A program made the translations under genes and the position numbers. 64,000 nucleotides of DNA from Strongyloides papillosus (Eukaryota; Nematoda; Chromadorea; Rhabditida; Strongyloididae), in contig SRSI01000078.1 in the NCBI GenBank assembly GCA_005656395.1, positions 1,364,001-1,428,000 on the forward strand, read 5' to 3'. This document shows positions 1 through 11,995 of the stretch, in pieces. The notes below the pieces were generated by a model. The model saw only the letters and a program-made list of their open reading frames with translations, was not told the DNA's origin and searched no databases. Positions within the stretch are counted from its first letter, which is position 1, and every line of letters begins with the position of its first letter.

Positions 1-928
1 TATTAGATAAATTTATTTAATAAATAACAATGCATAAATAAAGAATAAAACTACAATTTAAAATAAAATTATAAAACTTTATTATTTAAACATCTAAAGA
101 AAATTAAAGATACCTAGAAAGAATGATTATAAATTTCAAAATACGAGGAAATTAGATATTAAAAAATCTAAACTTATCTTGTAATATTATGTACTCCCAA
201 GATTCAGAAAGCAATTTTAAAAAATTATAAATTAATTAATAAGATGAGCAAACTTACCATTTTATATCAGTGATACTCATTGGTTAAATTTTGAAATTCT
301 TTGAAAAAATGTATATAACTGGTAAATTGTTTGCCATTTGGCAAGTTAAATTAAAATCAGCAACATTTCAAGACATAATATTTTGCAACATATAGTTAGA
401 TTGTTGTATACCTTAACCAGTGCGCGACAGACGGATTGTATTGTGCAGATCTGCACAAAATATTCATAAGTTAATAGATGGAGATTATTATTTTATATTT
501 AAAAGTGTAAAATAACTAAATTAAATTAAATTTTATATTTAAAGTAAAAAAGTGAGAAAAAAGTTCAGTAGTAATAAAAAATGAAAGAAAATATTTTAAA
601 AAAAATGTTGATAAAAAAATCAATTTGTTTGTTGTTGAAAAATTTTTTAAAAAATTTGAAAAAAGAAAAACAAACCTAAACATTGTTCTTTCACTTGATA
701 TTTTTTATTCCTCTTAAATTATACGTGATTTATATTAAAAAATGTCTTCATTTTTGTTAATGTATAAGAAGTAACATTAGAATTTTTACTTTTCTTGACA
801 ATTGATCATGCATTGATGAGACGAATACCATGACTTAGATATCTAAGATAAATTTTCAAAAAATGTTTAAATTTATAGAAAAATCAAATTGAAAAAAAAT
901 ACTTTAAAAGAATTTAACCGAATTTAAT
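1..928. other. AT-rich stretch without a recognisable gene
   Basis: Homopolymer-rich A+T sequence with no open frame of convincing composition on either strand. It lies beyond the 3' end of the disrupted membrane-protein frame. I see nothing in it beyond short A/T runs. Confidence 0.6.
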
Positions 929-1090
929 TCACCTTCGTATACAATGTGTTTGGCTCTTTTTATCCCTAAAGAAAAACATGTATATTCCCTTTAGTCTATC
1001 ATTTCTTCTAAAGTAACGTATAAGAAATAAAACTAGTAAAGCAGCAACAATTACAAGAAATTCTTTCTCCAACAAATAGACACTATTATA

Positions 1091-2375
1091 TTAGGTTGTT
1101 CAATTGAAAATGTCGCTTTTTGACAGTCAACTTCAAAATGTCATAACTCAGTCAAAAATTAATATTTTTATTTAAAGTAGGTACCGTTACAATCAACACA
1201 TTGTTGCCAACGTGATACGAGTTTATTTATGCCATTTGAATAAAAACTCCGGTCTCTAGAATCCAAAAACTCCAAGACGTCATTTTTTAGGTCATCAGAT
1301 TTGGAGAATTTTTTCTGACGCAAATAAAGCTCTAATTCCTTGAATAAATGGTAATCCGTTGGAGACAAGTCCGGTGAATAAGGAGAATGTGGCAGAGTTT
1401 CATATCCTAATTCGGTTAGTTTTTGCACCGTGATTCTTGAAACGTGAGGTTTGGCATTATCATGAAGTAGTATTGGACCTCTTCTGTTGACCAATGCAGG
1501 CTTCAGAACCGATAATTTCTGATTCATTTCTTCTATTTCCTTACAGTATCGGTCTGAAGTTATTGTTTCTCCAAAATTTAGAAACTTATGATGGATAATT
1601 CCATCACAATTCCACCAAATAGTTAACAAAAGCTTCTTATTTGAGTTCTTGAGTTTCGGGAAGTTTTTAGGGCTTCCATTTTTGTCCACCCATTGCAATG
1701 ACCTTCTACGATTGTCAAACATGACCTATTTTTCATCGCATGTTACAATCCTATTCAAAAATGGGTCATTTTTGTTCCTAGGAATCAAAGAACAACAAGT
1801 TTCCATTCTCCTTAAACATTTGTCGGGAGTTAATTCATGGGGTATGATAGAATCCATTTTTTTCTTCATATTTAACTCCTTTAAGTGGTTGAATACAGTT
1901 CCAATACTGACGCCTAATTCCCCCGCGAGCTCCCGAACAGTTATTCTTGGATTACGTTCCACCATTCTCTTTAATTTTTCGTTCTCAAGAACACTTACTC
2001 CACGAGAATCCTTCCTTCTTCGAAGACTTGTATCTCCATTACGGAATTTCTGGAACCAACGTTGTACGGTTCGTTTGTTAGTAGACCCTTGGTCAAATGC
2101 TTCATTAATTTTCCTTGAAGTTTTGGCTGTTGTTTGCCCAATTTTAAACTCGTACAAGAAAATTGTTTGAAAATCCATTTTTGATCCAACTTCTTTTTAG
2201 AGTAATAGCAATTTTTTAATAATTGCGAACAAAATGCAAAAAGATGACAATGATAGTCCTCGATTTGCTCTACAAAATGGTATATATCTTGTAATGATAT
2301 GTTAACATATAAGAGAGTTATCATCATTTAAAAATTAATGATCTTAAAAGCGACATTTTCAATTGAACAACCTAA
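1091..2375 (-). mobile_element. Mariner 1, near-complete, TA target duplication
   Basis: Terminal inverted repeats of about 28 bp face each other: TTAGGTTGTTCAATTGAAAA at 1091 and its complement ending at 2375 (CCTAA). TA dinucleotides at 1089-1090 and 2376-2377 are the target duplication. The 1,285-bp length is normal for a full-length mariner. The single transposase frame lies on the minus strand. The element has inserted into a small membrane-protein frame, and removing it with one TA restores that frame exactly. Confidence 0.93.
1168..2178 (-). pseudogene. Mariner transposase with one premature stop
   Basis: The reading frame gives 335 residues plus one internal stop, close to the usual 345 or so of mariner transposases. 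An N-terminal paired-type helix-turn-helix region has WFQKFRNGD and a second helix-turn-helix at about residues 70-95 (ITVRELAGELGVSIGTV). The catalytic domain shows the first Asp in TCDEK, the second in LLHDNAKPH and the third in HSPYSPDLSPTDYHLF, a D,D34D arrangement. A TAG at 1725-1723 replaces the Trp that normally follows TCDEK. No other lesion is visible, so this copy is young but should not make full-length protein. It would act by cut-and-paste at TA sites. Confidence 0.92.
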
Positions 2376-2494
2376 TACATTTGTTTTTTAAGATAATCCA
2401 GAAGTACTTGGGATATTGAGACATTTCCTGCTTGAATGTTGTCGTGGTTAATGTTGACTACTTCTCTAACTTGAACGCTTTGTGGTAAACCCAT

Positions 2495-4021
2495 TGTGTA
2501 GAAAATATCAAGATAAAAAAAATATTAAAAATTGTAAAGAAAAAACACTAATACACAATAGATATTAGATAAAGGCAATAAATTAAACACAATTTATTTC
2601 TCTTTTATTTTTATCAAAAAGTCTCACAATATATAGACTTTTTAATATTTAAAATTCATAATTTATAGTGTTCTAAAATTCAAATTCATATGTTTTCAAC
2701 ACTCATATTTTAAAAATGAAGTATTTATAAAAATTATAAATCTTAAATTGAAGTTAACTGTTGTAAAATTAGCTATATAGAGTAATTTTTGTGAGTTAGA
2801 GCTCTTGAAATGTTTGAATTTTTGTTTAAAATCTGGTTTTTTTTATGATTAAGATTTTAGAAAATATCAAAAATTGATAACAAATTGTCTAAATGCCTTT
2901 GTCTATTTATTATGTTATGTCTTTTGAACTTGACAAAATAGCGTACGCTTTAAAAATATAATATGCTTTGATCTATATTAATAAAATAAGTCAGTATATT
3001 TATGAATAATGATAACAAATCAACGTAAATTTTTTAAGTTTTTCTTTATGTTTTATCCACCAGGATACTTGAATGTTTGAAAATTATAGCATAATAAGAT
3101 AGGTATTTGAAAAATTAACTAAGTTACATTCTGTAAACTGTTCTTTTAAATGTAACATACATCGACGGGTAAATTTACCCGGCAAAGAAATAAAAATAGA
3201 ATTTTACTTTCGACGCGGCTGGGGTCAAATTTCTGCTGGGTAGGCTTTTTTATATCTTGACACAAATTACAGGGTAATATTTTTGGAGAATTAAATTATT
3301 TATACCATAGTATTTTTGGTCCTGGATTTTGGTAATCACTAAAGTTAAAAAAGTAGGTTAGTACTTTCTATATGATTAAGTATTATTAGTACATTTAAAA
3401 CAACTAGCCATGAAAATTTTAACACGTCAAGCTACAAGTTTATCTTGTGAAAGGTTAAATTCATTTTTTAAAAAAAGATTATTATCTAGGCCATAACTAT
3501 TAAAAAACCAAATACGCTCTGAAACTCTTGTATCACGAAATATTTTTTAATTATACTTAATTTTTTTATATTATACTAAAACAAACTCTATTAAATTATT
3601 TGTTAAAAAATTACATACACTTAAATTTTTTTATATTATTTTAACAAAAATTCTATTAAATAATTTGTTAAAAAATATATATTTAAGTTAAGTTAGCAAT
3701 AAATATTTCGAAGAAAGTATTTTTTAATATCCAGCACCCGACGCGGCAATACACGGAAATGTTCGATACCCGAACCGGCACTAAAATTTTCTATTTCGAT
3801 GTACTATACTAAACATTTTCGAATATCATAATATATAGAATATTTTAAAGCATTAAAGAATATTTCACATAATAATTTCAAAAAAATTTACCATTATTTT
3901 GCATCAATATTGGCAAGTAAAAATGCATATAAGGTATATTAACAAAAAAATTAAAAATTGTATTACAATTTAAGACTAAATTATTATACAAAAATATTTT
4001 AAATTTGATTGATATTTTTGT
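2495..4021. other. Intergenic, with a 16-bp perfect palindrome
   Basis: No coding frame is recognised. A GC-richer patch at 3160-3260 contains the perfect palindrome CGGGTAAATTTACCCG (3166-3181). The word CGACGCGG occurs there and again near 3740. Upstream of 2494 is AT-rich and would hold the promoter of the disrupted membrane-protein frame; no clear promoter motif is seen. Confidence 0.4.
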
Positions 4022-4204
4022 TCATTTACTAAAATCAAATTGACAAAGATATGCTCTATACGTAAACATATAAAGAAAAACATGAAAATGAATCTTTATT
4101 GGTTTTTTATTTGCACCATATATAAACACAAGTGAAGGTGGAAGAATAACAAAAAGATCCATCTTTCTTTTTTCCATCTTATACATTTTTAACAAAATGC
4201 TCAC
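4022..4204 (-). CDS. Small ORF of unknown function, repeat family copy 1
   Basis: A 60-codon frame containing MDLFVILPPSLVFIYGANKK. It is homologous at both DNA and protein level to the plus-strand ORF that begins 30 bases away at 4234 (DFFIILSPSLVPMYAAHKDP), so the two form a head-to-head pair. It is mainly hydrophobic and could be a short membrane peptide. Conservation of the reading frame between inverted copies supports coding, but the sequences may only be a non-coding repeat that happens to be open. Family not recognised. Confidence 0.3.
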   Translation of the reverse strand: MSILLKMYKMEKRKMDLFVILPPSLVFIYGANKKPIKIHFHVFLYMFTYRAYLCQFDFSK

Positions 4205-4233
4205 ATTTTTCTTTAAAGATATGAAAAAAAAAC

Positions 4234-4428
4234 ATGAAAGTGGATTTTTTCATAATTCTCTCACCTTCTCTGGTGCCTATGTATGCTGCACACAAAGATC
4301 CAAGAAGGATCAACCTTTATGATTCTCTAGAAATACATGAAAATTACGTAGTAAATGTAGAAAATTTAAAAAAAAATAAAAAAAGAATGAATCTTCTTGT
4401 TGTAGTAAATGTAGAAGATGAAAAATAA
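4234..4428 (+). CDS. Small ORF of unknown function, repeat family copy 2
   Basis: A 64-codon frame. Residues 1-30 match the minus-strand copy at 4022-4204. The second half is Asn/Lys/Val-rich and low in complexity (ENLKKNKKRMNLLVVV), and contains a short duplicated DNA segment (GTAGTAAATGTAGAA twice). The last bases overlap the start of the third copy. No known domain is recognised. Confidence 0.3.
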   Translation: MKVDFFIILSPSLVPMYAAHKDPRRINLYDSLEIHENYVVNVENLKKNKKRMNLLVVVNVEDEK

Positions 4429-4600
4429 AGAAAGAATAATGAATCCTTTCATGATTTTTCTAACTTATCTGGAGCTTATGTGTCTATCTATTCTTTTTAT
4501 TGAAAAATTTGATTCAAAAATAATTTTAGCTAGAAATTTTCTATTAAAAAATAGTAGTCTTTTACAAAATTTTCTAAGAAAAAAAAAGACATGTTATTAG
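4418..4600 (+). CDS. Small ORF of unknown function, repeat family copy 3
   Basis: A 60-codon frame overlapping the end of the preceding ORF by 11 bases. Its start (MNPFMIFLTYLELMCLSILF) aligns in DNA with the starts of the two copies above but is more diverged. It is hydrophobic. It may be a decayed third copy rather than a translated gene. Confidence 0.22.
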   Translation: MKNKERIMNPFMIFLTYLELMCLSILFIEKFDSKIILARNFLLKNSSLLQNFLRKKKTCY

Positions 4601-4864
4601 TTAATTAAATTTTATCGATAATATTTATCTAACGAAGTAATTTTCCTTCAATCGATCAAAGTTCTCTTTCTTGGTTGTATCTCCTATATTTTTGAAGATA
4701 ATTTTTGTAATAAACTACTCTGACCTTGACTATTTCCGCAAAAAAAAATCACGCTGGTGAATAGTTTCAGCTGACACTACACGAACATTTCTACCATATT
4801 TTTGGATGCATACTTTTTTACATTTTCTTCTCATGTAGTATTATTTCTAATCGCGGATATTTTG

Positions 4865-5225
4865 AATATTGACGTTTTCTAACTTATTCCAATATGTTAA
4901 CGCATCTACATTTATAATAAATTTTGCACTCTCAGCATTTGCAACAACGTATATGTTATTCATGAATTGTCTCAAAAATCTCGTAAATAGTTCAGGACTA
5001 ATATTTATTTTCTCAAAAGCTTCGACCTATACTTTCTCCATTTGTCCATAGGTAAGCAGGACCTCCATGTTCTACTTCAGAAGAATTTTCATACATTTCT
5101 GTGGAACTATTTCTATCATTTTAATCTGACGGGTTCTCCCTATACTGTTCAAAAACATCTTTCGCTTCTTCGTCGACAAAACTTTCCTCTTCTTCACTGA
5201 AAAATTTTTAAAACATATATATTTT
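4865..5225 (-). pseudogene. Decayed coding sequence, unknown protein
   Basis: On the minus strand, an AG acceptor-like site (TTTTTCAG near 5200) precedes an acidic segment with SEEEESFVDEEAKDVFEQYR. After a stop and a frame change, a second well-formed segment covers 5051-4869 (AFEKINISPELFTRFLRQFM and YVVANAESAKFIINVDALTY). Amino-acid use is protein-like, unlike the surrounding low-complexity DNA. At least one stop and one frame change separate the parts, so this is either a pseudogene or exons with unrecognised introns. No family is recognised. Confidence 0.3.
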
Positions 5226-5399
5226 ATTTGTTTGAATACAATAAAATTTCTTACATTTTTATTTATAATAGGTCGTGTTATAAAACGATAAATTAATATG
5301 TATGCAAAAATTTTTATCATTAAGAGTTTGCAACTACATTTTAACTGTGTTTGTAATTTCTTGACGCTTATCAAATGTTATATGACATACATTGCGTAT

Positions 5400-6321
5400 A
5401 TTTACAACGCATATTAGTAATTTATTTTTTTACTCATTTCAAGATAGCAAAGAGAATCTTTCAACCTATAAATTATAGCTATCCACTTTTGTTGAAGCTA
5501 ACGAAATAACTTTTAAATCGGTAGTAGCAAGTAAAAAAGAAGATAAGCTAGTTGAAGTCAAATCAATAAAGCAATTCCTAAGAATATAACAGTTTAAGTT
5601 TAGCAACTCAGCTGATGGGATTGACTAGTAAGTATGATTTTGTTGAAAATGCGAAGTAAAGAAAAAAAAACAATGAAATTAATATGATCCTTGAAATGAA
5701 AGATTCTAAATACTATTTAAACATAAAATTAACAATTAAATATATTTTTATGTGAAATTGCAATATTTCCCTTAATTTAAAAAAATCAACAGTTACGAAA
5801 TTTTTTAGTTCCATATAATTACTTTTGTTAACATATGTGTTATATGTAGTTTTTGGCACTAATAAAAGAAAATTTTTGAAAAATTTTTATATCGTATTTT
5901 CTAATAACTAATTCTTTCATTAGTAAGTTTGTTTTTTTTATTGGCAATTGAAAATATTAATAGAATCTTACTAAGCAATTTAATACCAAACTACTAAAGA
6001 TGAATAGATACATTGTAAAATATTTCTTTCTTTTTTAACATGCAATTCAGCACAGCACGAGCTATTGCAAAGTTATTTGATCCCGAGAAATGATATTTTC
6101 GCATGATATCTGGTTTATTTGATGCAGTTTCAAGCAGCAATTAGCCTGTCATAATATATCTGGAGATCATTATATTTAAGATATTGTCCTTTAAGAAGTT
6201 GTTTCTTTTTAGGTATTCTAAGTTTATATAAGAAATTTTTTATAGAAATATTCATTACTAAATCATGTCGCTTAGTATAAAAAGAAGTTAATTTTTCTAA
6301 TATATACAAACATTTAAAATA
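5400..6321. other. Intergenic, nothing recognised
   Basis: AT-rich sequence with scattered short open frames and A/T homopolymers. No transposon ends or RNA genes are seen before the left end of mariner 2. Confidence 0.5.
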
Positions 6322-7700
6322 CGAGGGTCGTTCAATAAGTAAAAAGGCAAATGATTATAACTCAAAATTTTAGTATCGTATAAATGCCAAATTTTACTCA
6401 TTTTTCGACATAATCCCTTGCTACATTTATACACTTATCCAATCTTTCCATGAGCCTTCTTATGCCAATGGCAAAGAAATTTATACCCTGAGATCTTAAC
6501 CATTTCTGTATTTTTTTCTTTACCTCTTTATTATTGTTAAATTTTACTCCACGTAGAGACTCCTTGAGAGCTCCAAACAAATAAAAATCTAATAACACAA
6601 GGTCTGGCTATAGGTGGATGTGGCAAGACCTCCTAACTTAGTCGTTCTATAATTTCAAGTGTAGTCTTTGCAGTATGTGAACGAGCGTTATCCTGAAAAA
6701 GAAAACTTCTTTTACTTTGTAAACCAGGTCGCTTTCTTATTACTTCAGGCTTTAGTTTATTCTCAAGAATATTATTATAGTACGTGCTATTAATAGTACT
6801 CCGCTTTTCCAGATATTCACAAAGTATTGGACCTTTTGAATTCCAGAAAATCGTTAGCAAACTTTGCCATCAAATGGCTGAGTTCTAAATTTTTTTGGAA
6901 GCCGGAGAATTAGGATGTTTCCATTCCATACTTTATCGCTTAGATTCTGATTAAAAATGATAGACCCACGTTTCATCACAAGTGATAATTCTTTTCAAAA
7001 ATTTATCACTTTCAGTTAAGTAATGCTGCTTGAGATCTCTACAAATTTGAAGTTCTTTTTCTTCTTGAACATCATTAAGCTTTTTTGGAACCTATTTTAC
7101 ACATTTTTTTCGATAATTCAATTGTAAGCCACGCCTTACAAACATTTAGATATTTAAAGGATGATATTTAAAAATATAAATCTGTTTTAGCTTAATTTTG
7201 AAATCTTGTTAATATTATGTATCTTTAATAAAAATATTTTATATTAACTATATTTTAATCTAGTTAACACAGTTTATAATGAATTATCGAATGAACTGTG
7301 CCTACATTTGGACCACATTTTTCAGAAATCTCTTCAACTGTAAGTCGTGGATTTTCTTTGATAAGTTTATCAATTTGTCGTATAAGAGCTTAATTTGCAC
7401 GATTCATACAGCTTCTATCATATTGCTTGAGCATTCGGGAATAGATTTCAGAAGGTTTAACGTTTTCTAAGACAAAAAATCTTATAACAGAACGTTGTTC
7501 TTCCAAAGTAAAGTTTTCGAAAGGAAATGCTATCATTAGATCGTAAAATATAGTTTATTTATAGCGAAAAATTTTTATTACAAATTATGAGAATAAGACG
7601 AGAATAGTTCTTATTTCATGATTTATTTCTTATTATTGTTTTTATTTTGCTATATTTTTACCTATGGTCATTTGTCTCTTTATTTATTGAATGACTCTCG
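6322..7700 (-). mobile_element. Mariner 2, full length but decayed
   Basis: Inverted repeats are visible at both ends: CGAGGGTCGTTCAATAAGTA at 6322 and, in complement, CGAGAGTCATTCAATAAATA ending at 7700. TA dinucleotides at 6320-6321 and 7701-7702 are the target duplication. The total length is 1,379 bp. It belongs to a different mariner lineage from mariner 1 by both TIR and transposase. Confidence 0.9.
6398..7536 (-). pseudogene. Decayed mariner transposase
   Basis: The frame starts at 7536 (MIAFPFENFTLEEQRSVIRF) with helix-turn-helix sequence ending in ENPRLTVEEISEKCG. The catalytic part has ITCDETWVYHF, FLFQDNARSHTA and a PP(I/Y)..LV..DFYLFGALKESL block, the D,D,D signature of mariner. 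Stops interrupt it (for example just after VYHF and after MNRAN), and there are frameshifts near 6610 and 6870. About 125 bases of pure A+T around 7135-7260 do not align with any mariner sequence and look like a secondary insertion between the DNA-binding and catalytic parts. It cannot be functional. Confidence 0.88.
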
Positions 7701-7702
7701 TA

Positions 7703-8805
7703 TTTTTATATGTGTGAGGTTCCCTGACTTTGTGACGGAGGTGTCATTTAGCTTATTAGTTTCCTGCAGATAGTCTTTAGAATATGTGACATTTTATACT
7801 TAGATAATAATCTAATTAGAAAATCAATACATATAGTCCACCTATTGTCTGCAAGTAGTCTATATTTTTTTGTTGGTTAGATAATTCTGTCTCATACAAA
7901 ATGCAGACCCCCTGACCACAACTAAACTTTCTATACTCTTGTCTCAATTAATATAATTTAGCTTATAAAATACCAATCTTCTTTATTAATATTTTTAATA
8001 GTATATAATCATAACTCTAAGTACTATTTTTAATAAATTCATAAAAGTTTAAAAATATTAAAATAAAAATCTTTATAATTCTTTTAGACAACAATAACAA
8101 ACATTATAAATTAACTTAGAAAGTTGAACATGTTTTTGAATTATTTAACTATAAAAAAATGAGGCTGAGTTTTGTAAGAGACAGACTTATTTCTCTCCAT
8201 ATGTCGGGTATTTAATAAAAGTGGAACAAAATTCACTACGCCCCAGAAAGCAAAGCTTTCAATTTGGAATACGTGCTATGTTATTAACTCGTGTTTGCGT
8301 CAGCACATTCTTTAAATAAGGAGGAAAGAAACTTTAGAGTAAAAAAAATAGTAAAACTTATAAAATCATAAATTTTATTTACACAATAAGAAAAAACAAT
8401 ATATTAATTATAATTTTATATTTAGATCATCCAGACTTCACTGAATTTTTTATTACTTTCTTCAATTTATATCTGTATTTTCCTGAGGTGTATTTTTTAT
8501 AACAACAGGTTTCTAGATTTGTTTTCGGCTATAAATAACATGATTTTTATAGTAAAGAGAAAAAGTAAATGTAATTTATCAGTCTGACTCTTCACAGTAG
8601 TAGAGTCATACTAATAGTTGTAATTTCAGAGCACGAAAATAAATAGTATTAATTTTATAAATAGGTAAAGGACGTCACAAAGAGAAAAAGGTTAAACTAG
8701 TCAAAGCAAATGATAATAAAACACTAAATCTAAAGAAGAGCTCCCAAACCTGAAAAAAGAAGAAGATAGAAGTAACCAAGAAAGAGTAAATGAAGTAAAG
8801 CAAGA
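7703..8805. other. Intergenic, nothing recognised
   Basis: AT-rich DNA with a few GC-richer words (for example around 8240-8320) but no coding frame I can name, no inverted-repeat termini and no RNA gene. Confidence 0.45.
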
Positions 8806-9180
8806 GTGCTATACAAATTCTCTTCGAACTTTATATACGGTCTAAAAGTTCTAGATGGAAAATTAAAAAATTCGCCAAATTTATGTAAAATGGAGTTGGG
8901 AATCCCAACACCTGCTAGTAAACAAATATGGAAAGTAAATGAAGAATTGTTTGTTGTGGCTACGATAACAGATGGCGTTTCGATTCTTAAGAGCTTTAAG
9001 CCTACCAGCTTGAAATGTTCTTCTGCTGCTACTATAAAATTTCTAGCATTACCAAAGAAGACATCTACTACAATTAAGAATCGTAGTAGATTAATTCTCG
9101 ATGCAATAGATTTGGGTACTACTAGTCTTAAAAATATTGAGAAATTGAGTAGGGAGAAGCAATTGAGGCTGCCAAAATAG
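8806..9180 (+). CDS. Hypothetical protein, 124 codons
   Basis: The most balanced open frame of this region: residues about 25-70 are mixed and protein-like (PTPASKQIWKVNEELFVVAT), and the C-terminal third is basic. After the TAG at 9180 the same frame continues to look coding for about 45 codons (MKNDISQAISYKIRKSIGGK) up to another stop, so the real protein may have been longer. It could be a remnant of a retroelement gag or of a host gene. No family is recognised. Confidence 0.3.
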   Translation: MLYKFSSNFIYGLKVLDGKLKNSPNLCKMELGIPTPASKQIWKVNEELFVVATITDGVSILKSFKPTSLKCSSAATIKFLALPKKTSTTIKNRSRLILDAIDLGTTSLKNIEKLSREKQLRLPK

Positions 9181-9282
9181 ATGAAGAATGATATATCTCA
9201 AGCTATATCCTACAAAATACGAAAGTCTATTGGTGGCAAATATGATGAAATGAGTGATAAAATTCAAAAACAATAACCTCAT

Positions 9283-11995
9283 TTTATGTCAGAAGAATTG
9301 GCTAATAAAATGTCTGTAATAGATATTGAAGAAATGGAAGCCTGATTCAGAATGAGTTACTTATCGATGTCCCTCCTACTTAGTGAAACAGGGATACCGC
9401 TTTAAGTAAGGAGTAAGTTATTTATTGTTTGAGCGAAGTTTATATAACATGCATTTTAGCAAAAATAACACAAAAAAACTGGCTAATTTTACAATTTGTG
9501 CACAATACAAGAACGTACATACAATAATTACTACTTATATATATGAGGTGAACAACAAGTATGTATATTGTAAAAGACGTCTAATAAAGGTAAAGGAGAC
9601 ATATATAAAGCTTCAAAAGGAGGAAATAATAAAGGACTAAATATTAATAAAATTATTTATTAATTTCATTGATTTACTGTTGATAAGTTGGAAAGCACTT
9701 CATCTATTTTTAAACTTGATGTGTAGCAGCATCATGGAGCTAAATAGAAGCCGACTCAGCAGAACAACAAATATTTTTTTATGTAATTGTGTATTGCATT
9801 ATAAATAAAGTTAATTAAATAAAAAAACGGTGTACGTTGTTTTAAATAATGCTTGTGCTGGTGGCTCCAGCGACTTCGACTATATTCCATAGGTACAATT
9901 TTTTTTTCTTTGAGAATCTATGATCTGTTATTAAATTTAAAATAGCTATCGAAGTTAGAGCAAATGAACATTACTTGTAGTTAAAGTATCGTATTATGAG
10001 TGCTAAATGATATAATAGATTTTTCAAATATGATTGATTCTACCAAATGTTTTAGTTTATACAGAATAATTGTTAAAGACTTTTCTCATGCTTATCAATT
10101 GCATGCAAACCACCATAAGTATAGTTCTTTTTTTTTCTTATATCAACTATATATTTCATAAACAGTATTAGAATAAATTTCTCTTTATATCTTTGTTAAA
10201 AAATCACCGATAAATGTTATAAACAATGTAAAGAAATGTTATTAGGTAAGTTACCAATATTTCACAATACTTGTTTATAATAATTTTTTTATGACTGTAA
10301 AGCACACGAATTAAGGATATCTTTACTACTTGATTTTTATCAAATAAATTGCTACGTCTACTTAATTTCATCTAGCTAGTAAGATTTATTCTTTTTAGTA
10401 GTTCTTTGATATTATCTTGTTGTTTCCAACAATAAAGATAGGTGCAAAATTAACTGTTCTAAATCGAGTTTAAACTCATCTGAGAACAATAGCTCAACAG
10501 AACCATGGTCTTGAAACCTTGTTAAAGAAACATTCTAAGTAACCATGGTGGTTATGATGATGTTATTGTTAAGCTTTTTAAGAAAAGAATATCTAAATAC
10601 TTTTAGTCATCCAAACAATGGCGAGATTTGTCACCACCAGAGCCTATTATTCACGTCCTTCAGGAAGATTTATTTGGCTAGAAATAAATTAGACTTTTTG
10701 TAAAATCAAGATCTTGTATTTTCTTGGATATAATTGAACTCTCCTACTTCGTTAGCTCTTTCTTTATTTATTGTAATAAGAAATTCACTTAATAAAATAA
10801 GTGTTTAATCAATGTCTCTTTTATTCTTATTTCACTAATAAATTTCTTTTTTGAGTATCCAAATTATCCATAATAAATTCTTTCCCTTTGTATTATACCA
10901 TCTACAAAGTAGCTGAAAACAGATACTAAAACACATTGTTGCTCCGTCATCTTATATTGAACAGCTCTTAATTTTCTTTGCTAATTTTTTCAAAATTTGC
11001 GGTTTCCTCCCCCCTGTGTAGTTTAATTTAGATTTCTTACATAATTTAATAATTGTAGCAATTTTTTTCCTATATGTTGGTTGAGTTTAGAATAAATAAT
11101 CTTTTCTCAAATAATTAGATAAAACAAATAATGTTAAATAATATTATAAAGTATTATTTTTCTTATTAACATGTTAATATGTTTAATATAGATAAAATTA
11201 TCAGTTAAATTCTTATAGTTGATCTCTATTTCTCTTATTAAGTAATATAACAAGAGTAATAAAATTTTTCCATTTTTGCTACAATTGTGATTACTTCTTA
11301 ATTTTATTTAATTAAGTAGTCCCGTATCTTGATTTTTTTCTCTACCTAATCCAATTGATAAATTTGTTAACTATAGTGTAGAGTTAGAGGTTTACAATTA
11401 GTGATAAGATAGTAAGTTTTATAAAATATTTCTATTTAATAACAAGTGTTAACTTGGTAGTTAATAAATAATAATAATGTTTAAAAAGGATTTATTAATG
11501 ACATTACTTTTATAAAAGTAGTACTAAGACAAGACTGACTTAAATAACTATGGAGTTGGATATTTATATCACTCGCTCATAGGCAGGCTCACACAAGCAC
11601 TATTTAGTAATGATAAATAAATCTTTTAATACTAACCAAATATTATGTCCACAATATTCCATAATCTTAAATAAGATGAACTAAATATAATTTTCTCTTT
11701 TATACTGGTATCCCGTCAAGCTACGCTAGAGTCTTGGTTGACAAGTTGGATTTCAGTAGAACCTTTATGTGGTGGCTTTGCAGCGTACCAATTAACAGAG
11801 TAAATTTAACTAAAACTTTATTTAACATTTTTAACTAGTAACAATAATGATAATAATATATATGTATATTTAGTTATTATATTTATGTGGTATCCCACGC
11901 ATAAAGAAAGTAGAACAACAATATTCTTGTTTTATCACTGAGTATGAGTGGATAAATGTAGATTTTCTTAGCGATTAATAAGATTATAATGTACA
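9283..11995. other. Long AT-rich interval with only short open frames
   Basis: A basic 71-codon frame at 9425-9640 is open but compositionally simple. The patch at 10390-10700 has higher complexity and faint Tc1-like words (DLSPPEP on the plus strand), but nothing that assembles into a domain. The rest is A/T-rich. Confidence 0.4.

Larger units (their letters stand above)
929..2494 (-). pseudogene. Small single-pass membrane protein gene split by a mariner
   Basis: The frame starts with ATG at 2494-2492 (MGLPQSVQVREV...) and runs in good coding sequence to the TA at 2376-2377, where mariner 1 begins. On the far side of the transposon (from 1088 downwards) it resumes in the same frame once one TA copy is removed, and ends at TGA 931-929. 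The two parts total 279 bases, that is 92 codons plus a stop, with no other stop. The N-terminal half is hydrophilic. The C-terminal half has one hydrophobic helix (FLVIVAALLVLFLI) followed by a basic stretch (RYFRRND). This suggests a small membrane-anchored protein. I do not recognise the family; a host gene or an old viral gene are both possible. The transposon would abolish it. Confidence 0.6.

Noticed and set aside
10390..10700. Possible Tc1 transposase traces (DLSPPEP, LFSDEFK on opposite strands)
   Set aside because: The words lie on different strands and frames and no ordered catalytic motifs or inverted termini could be found.
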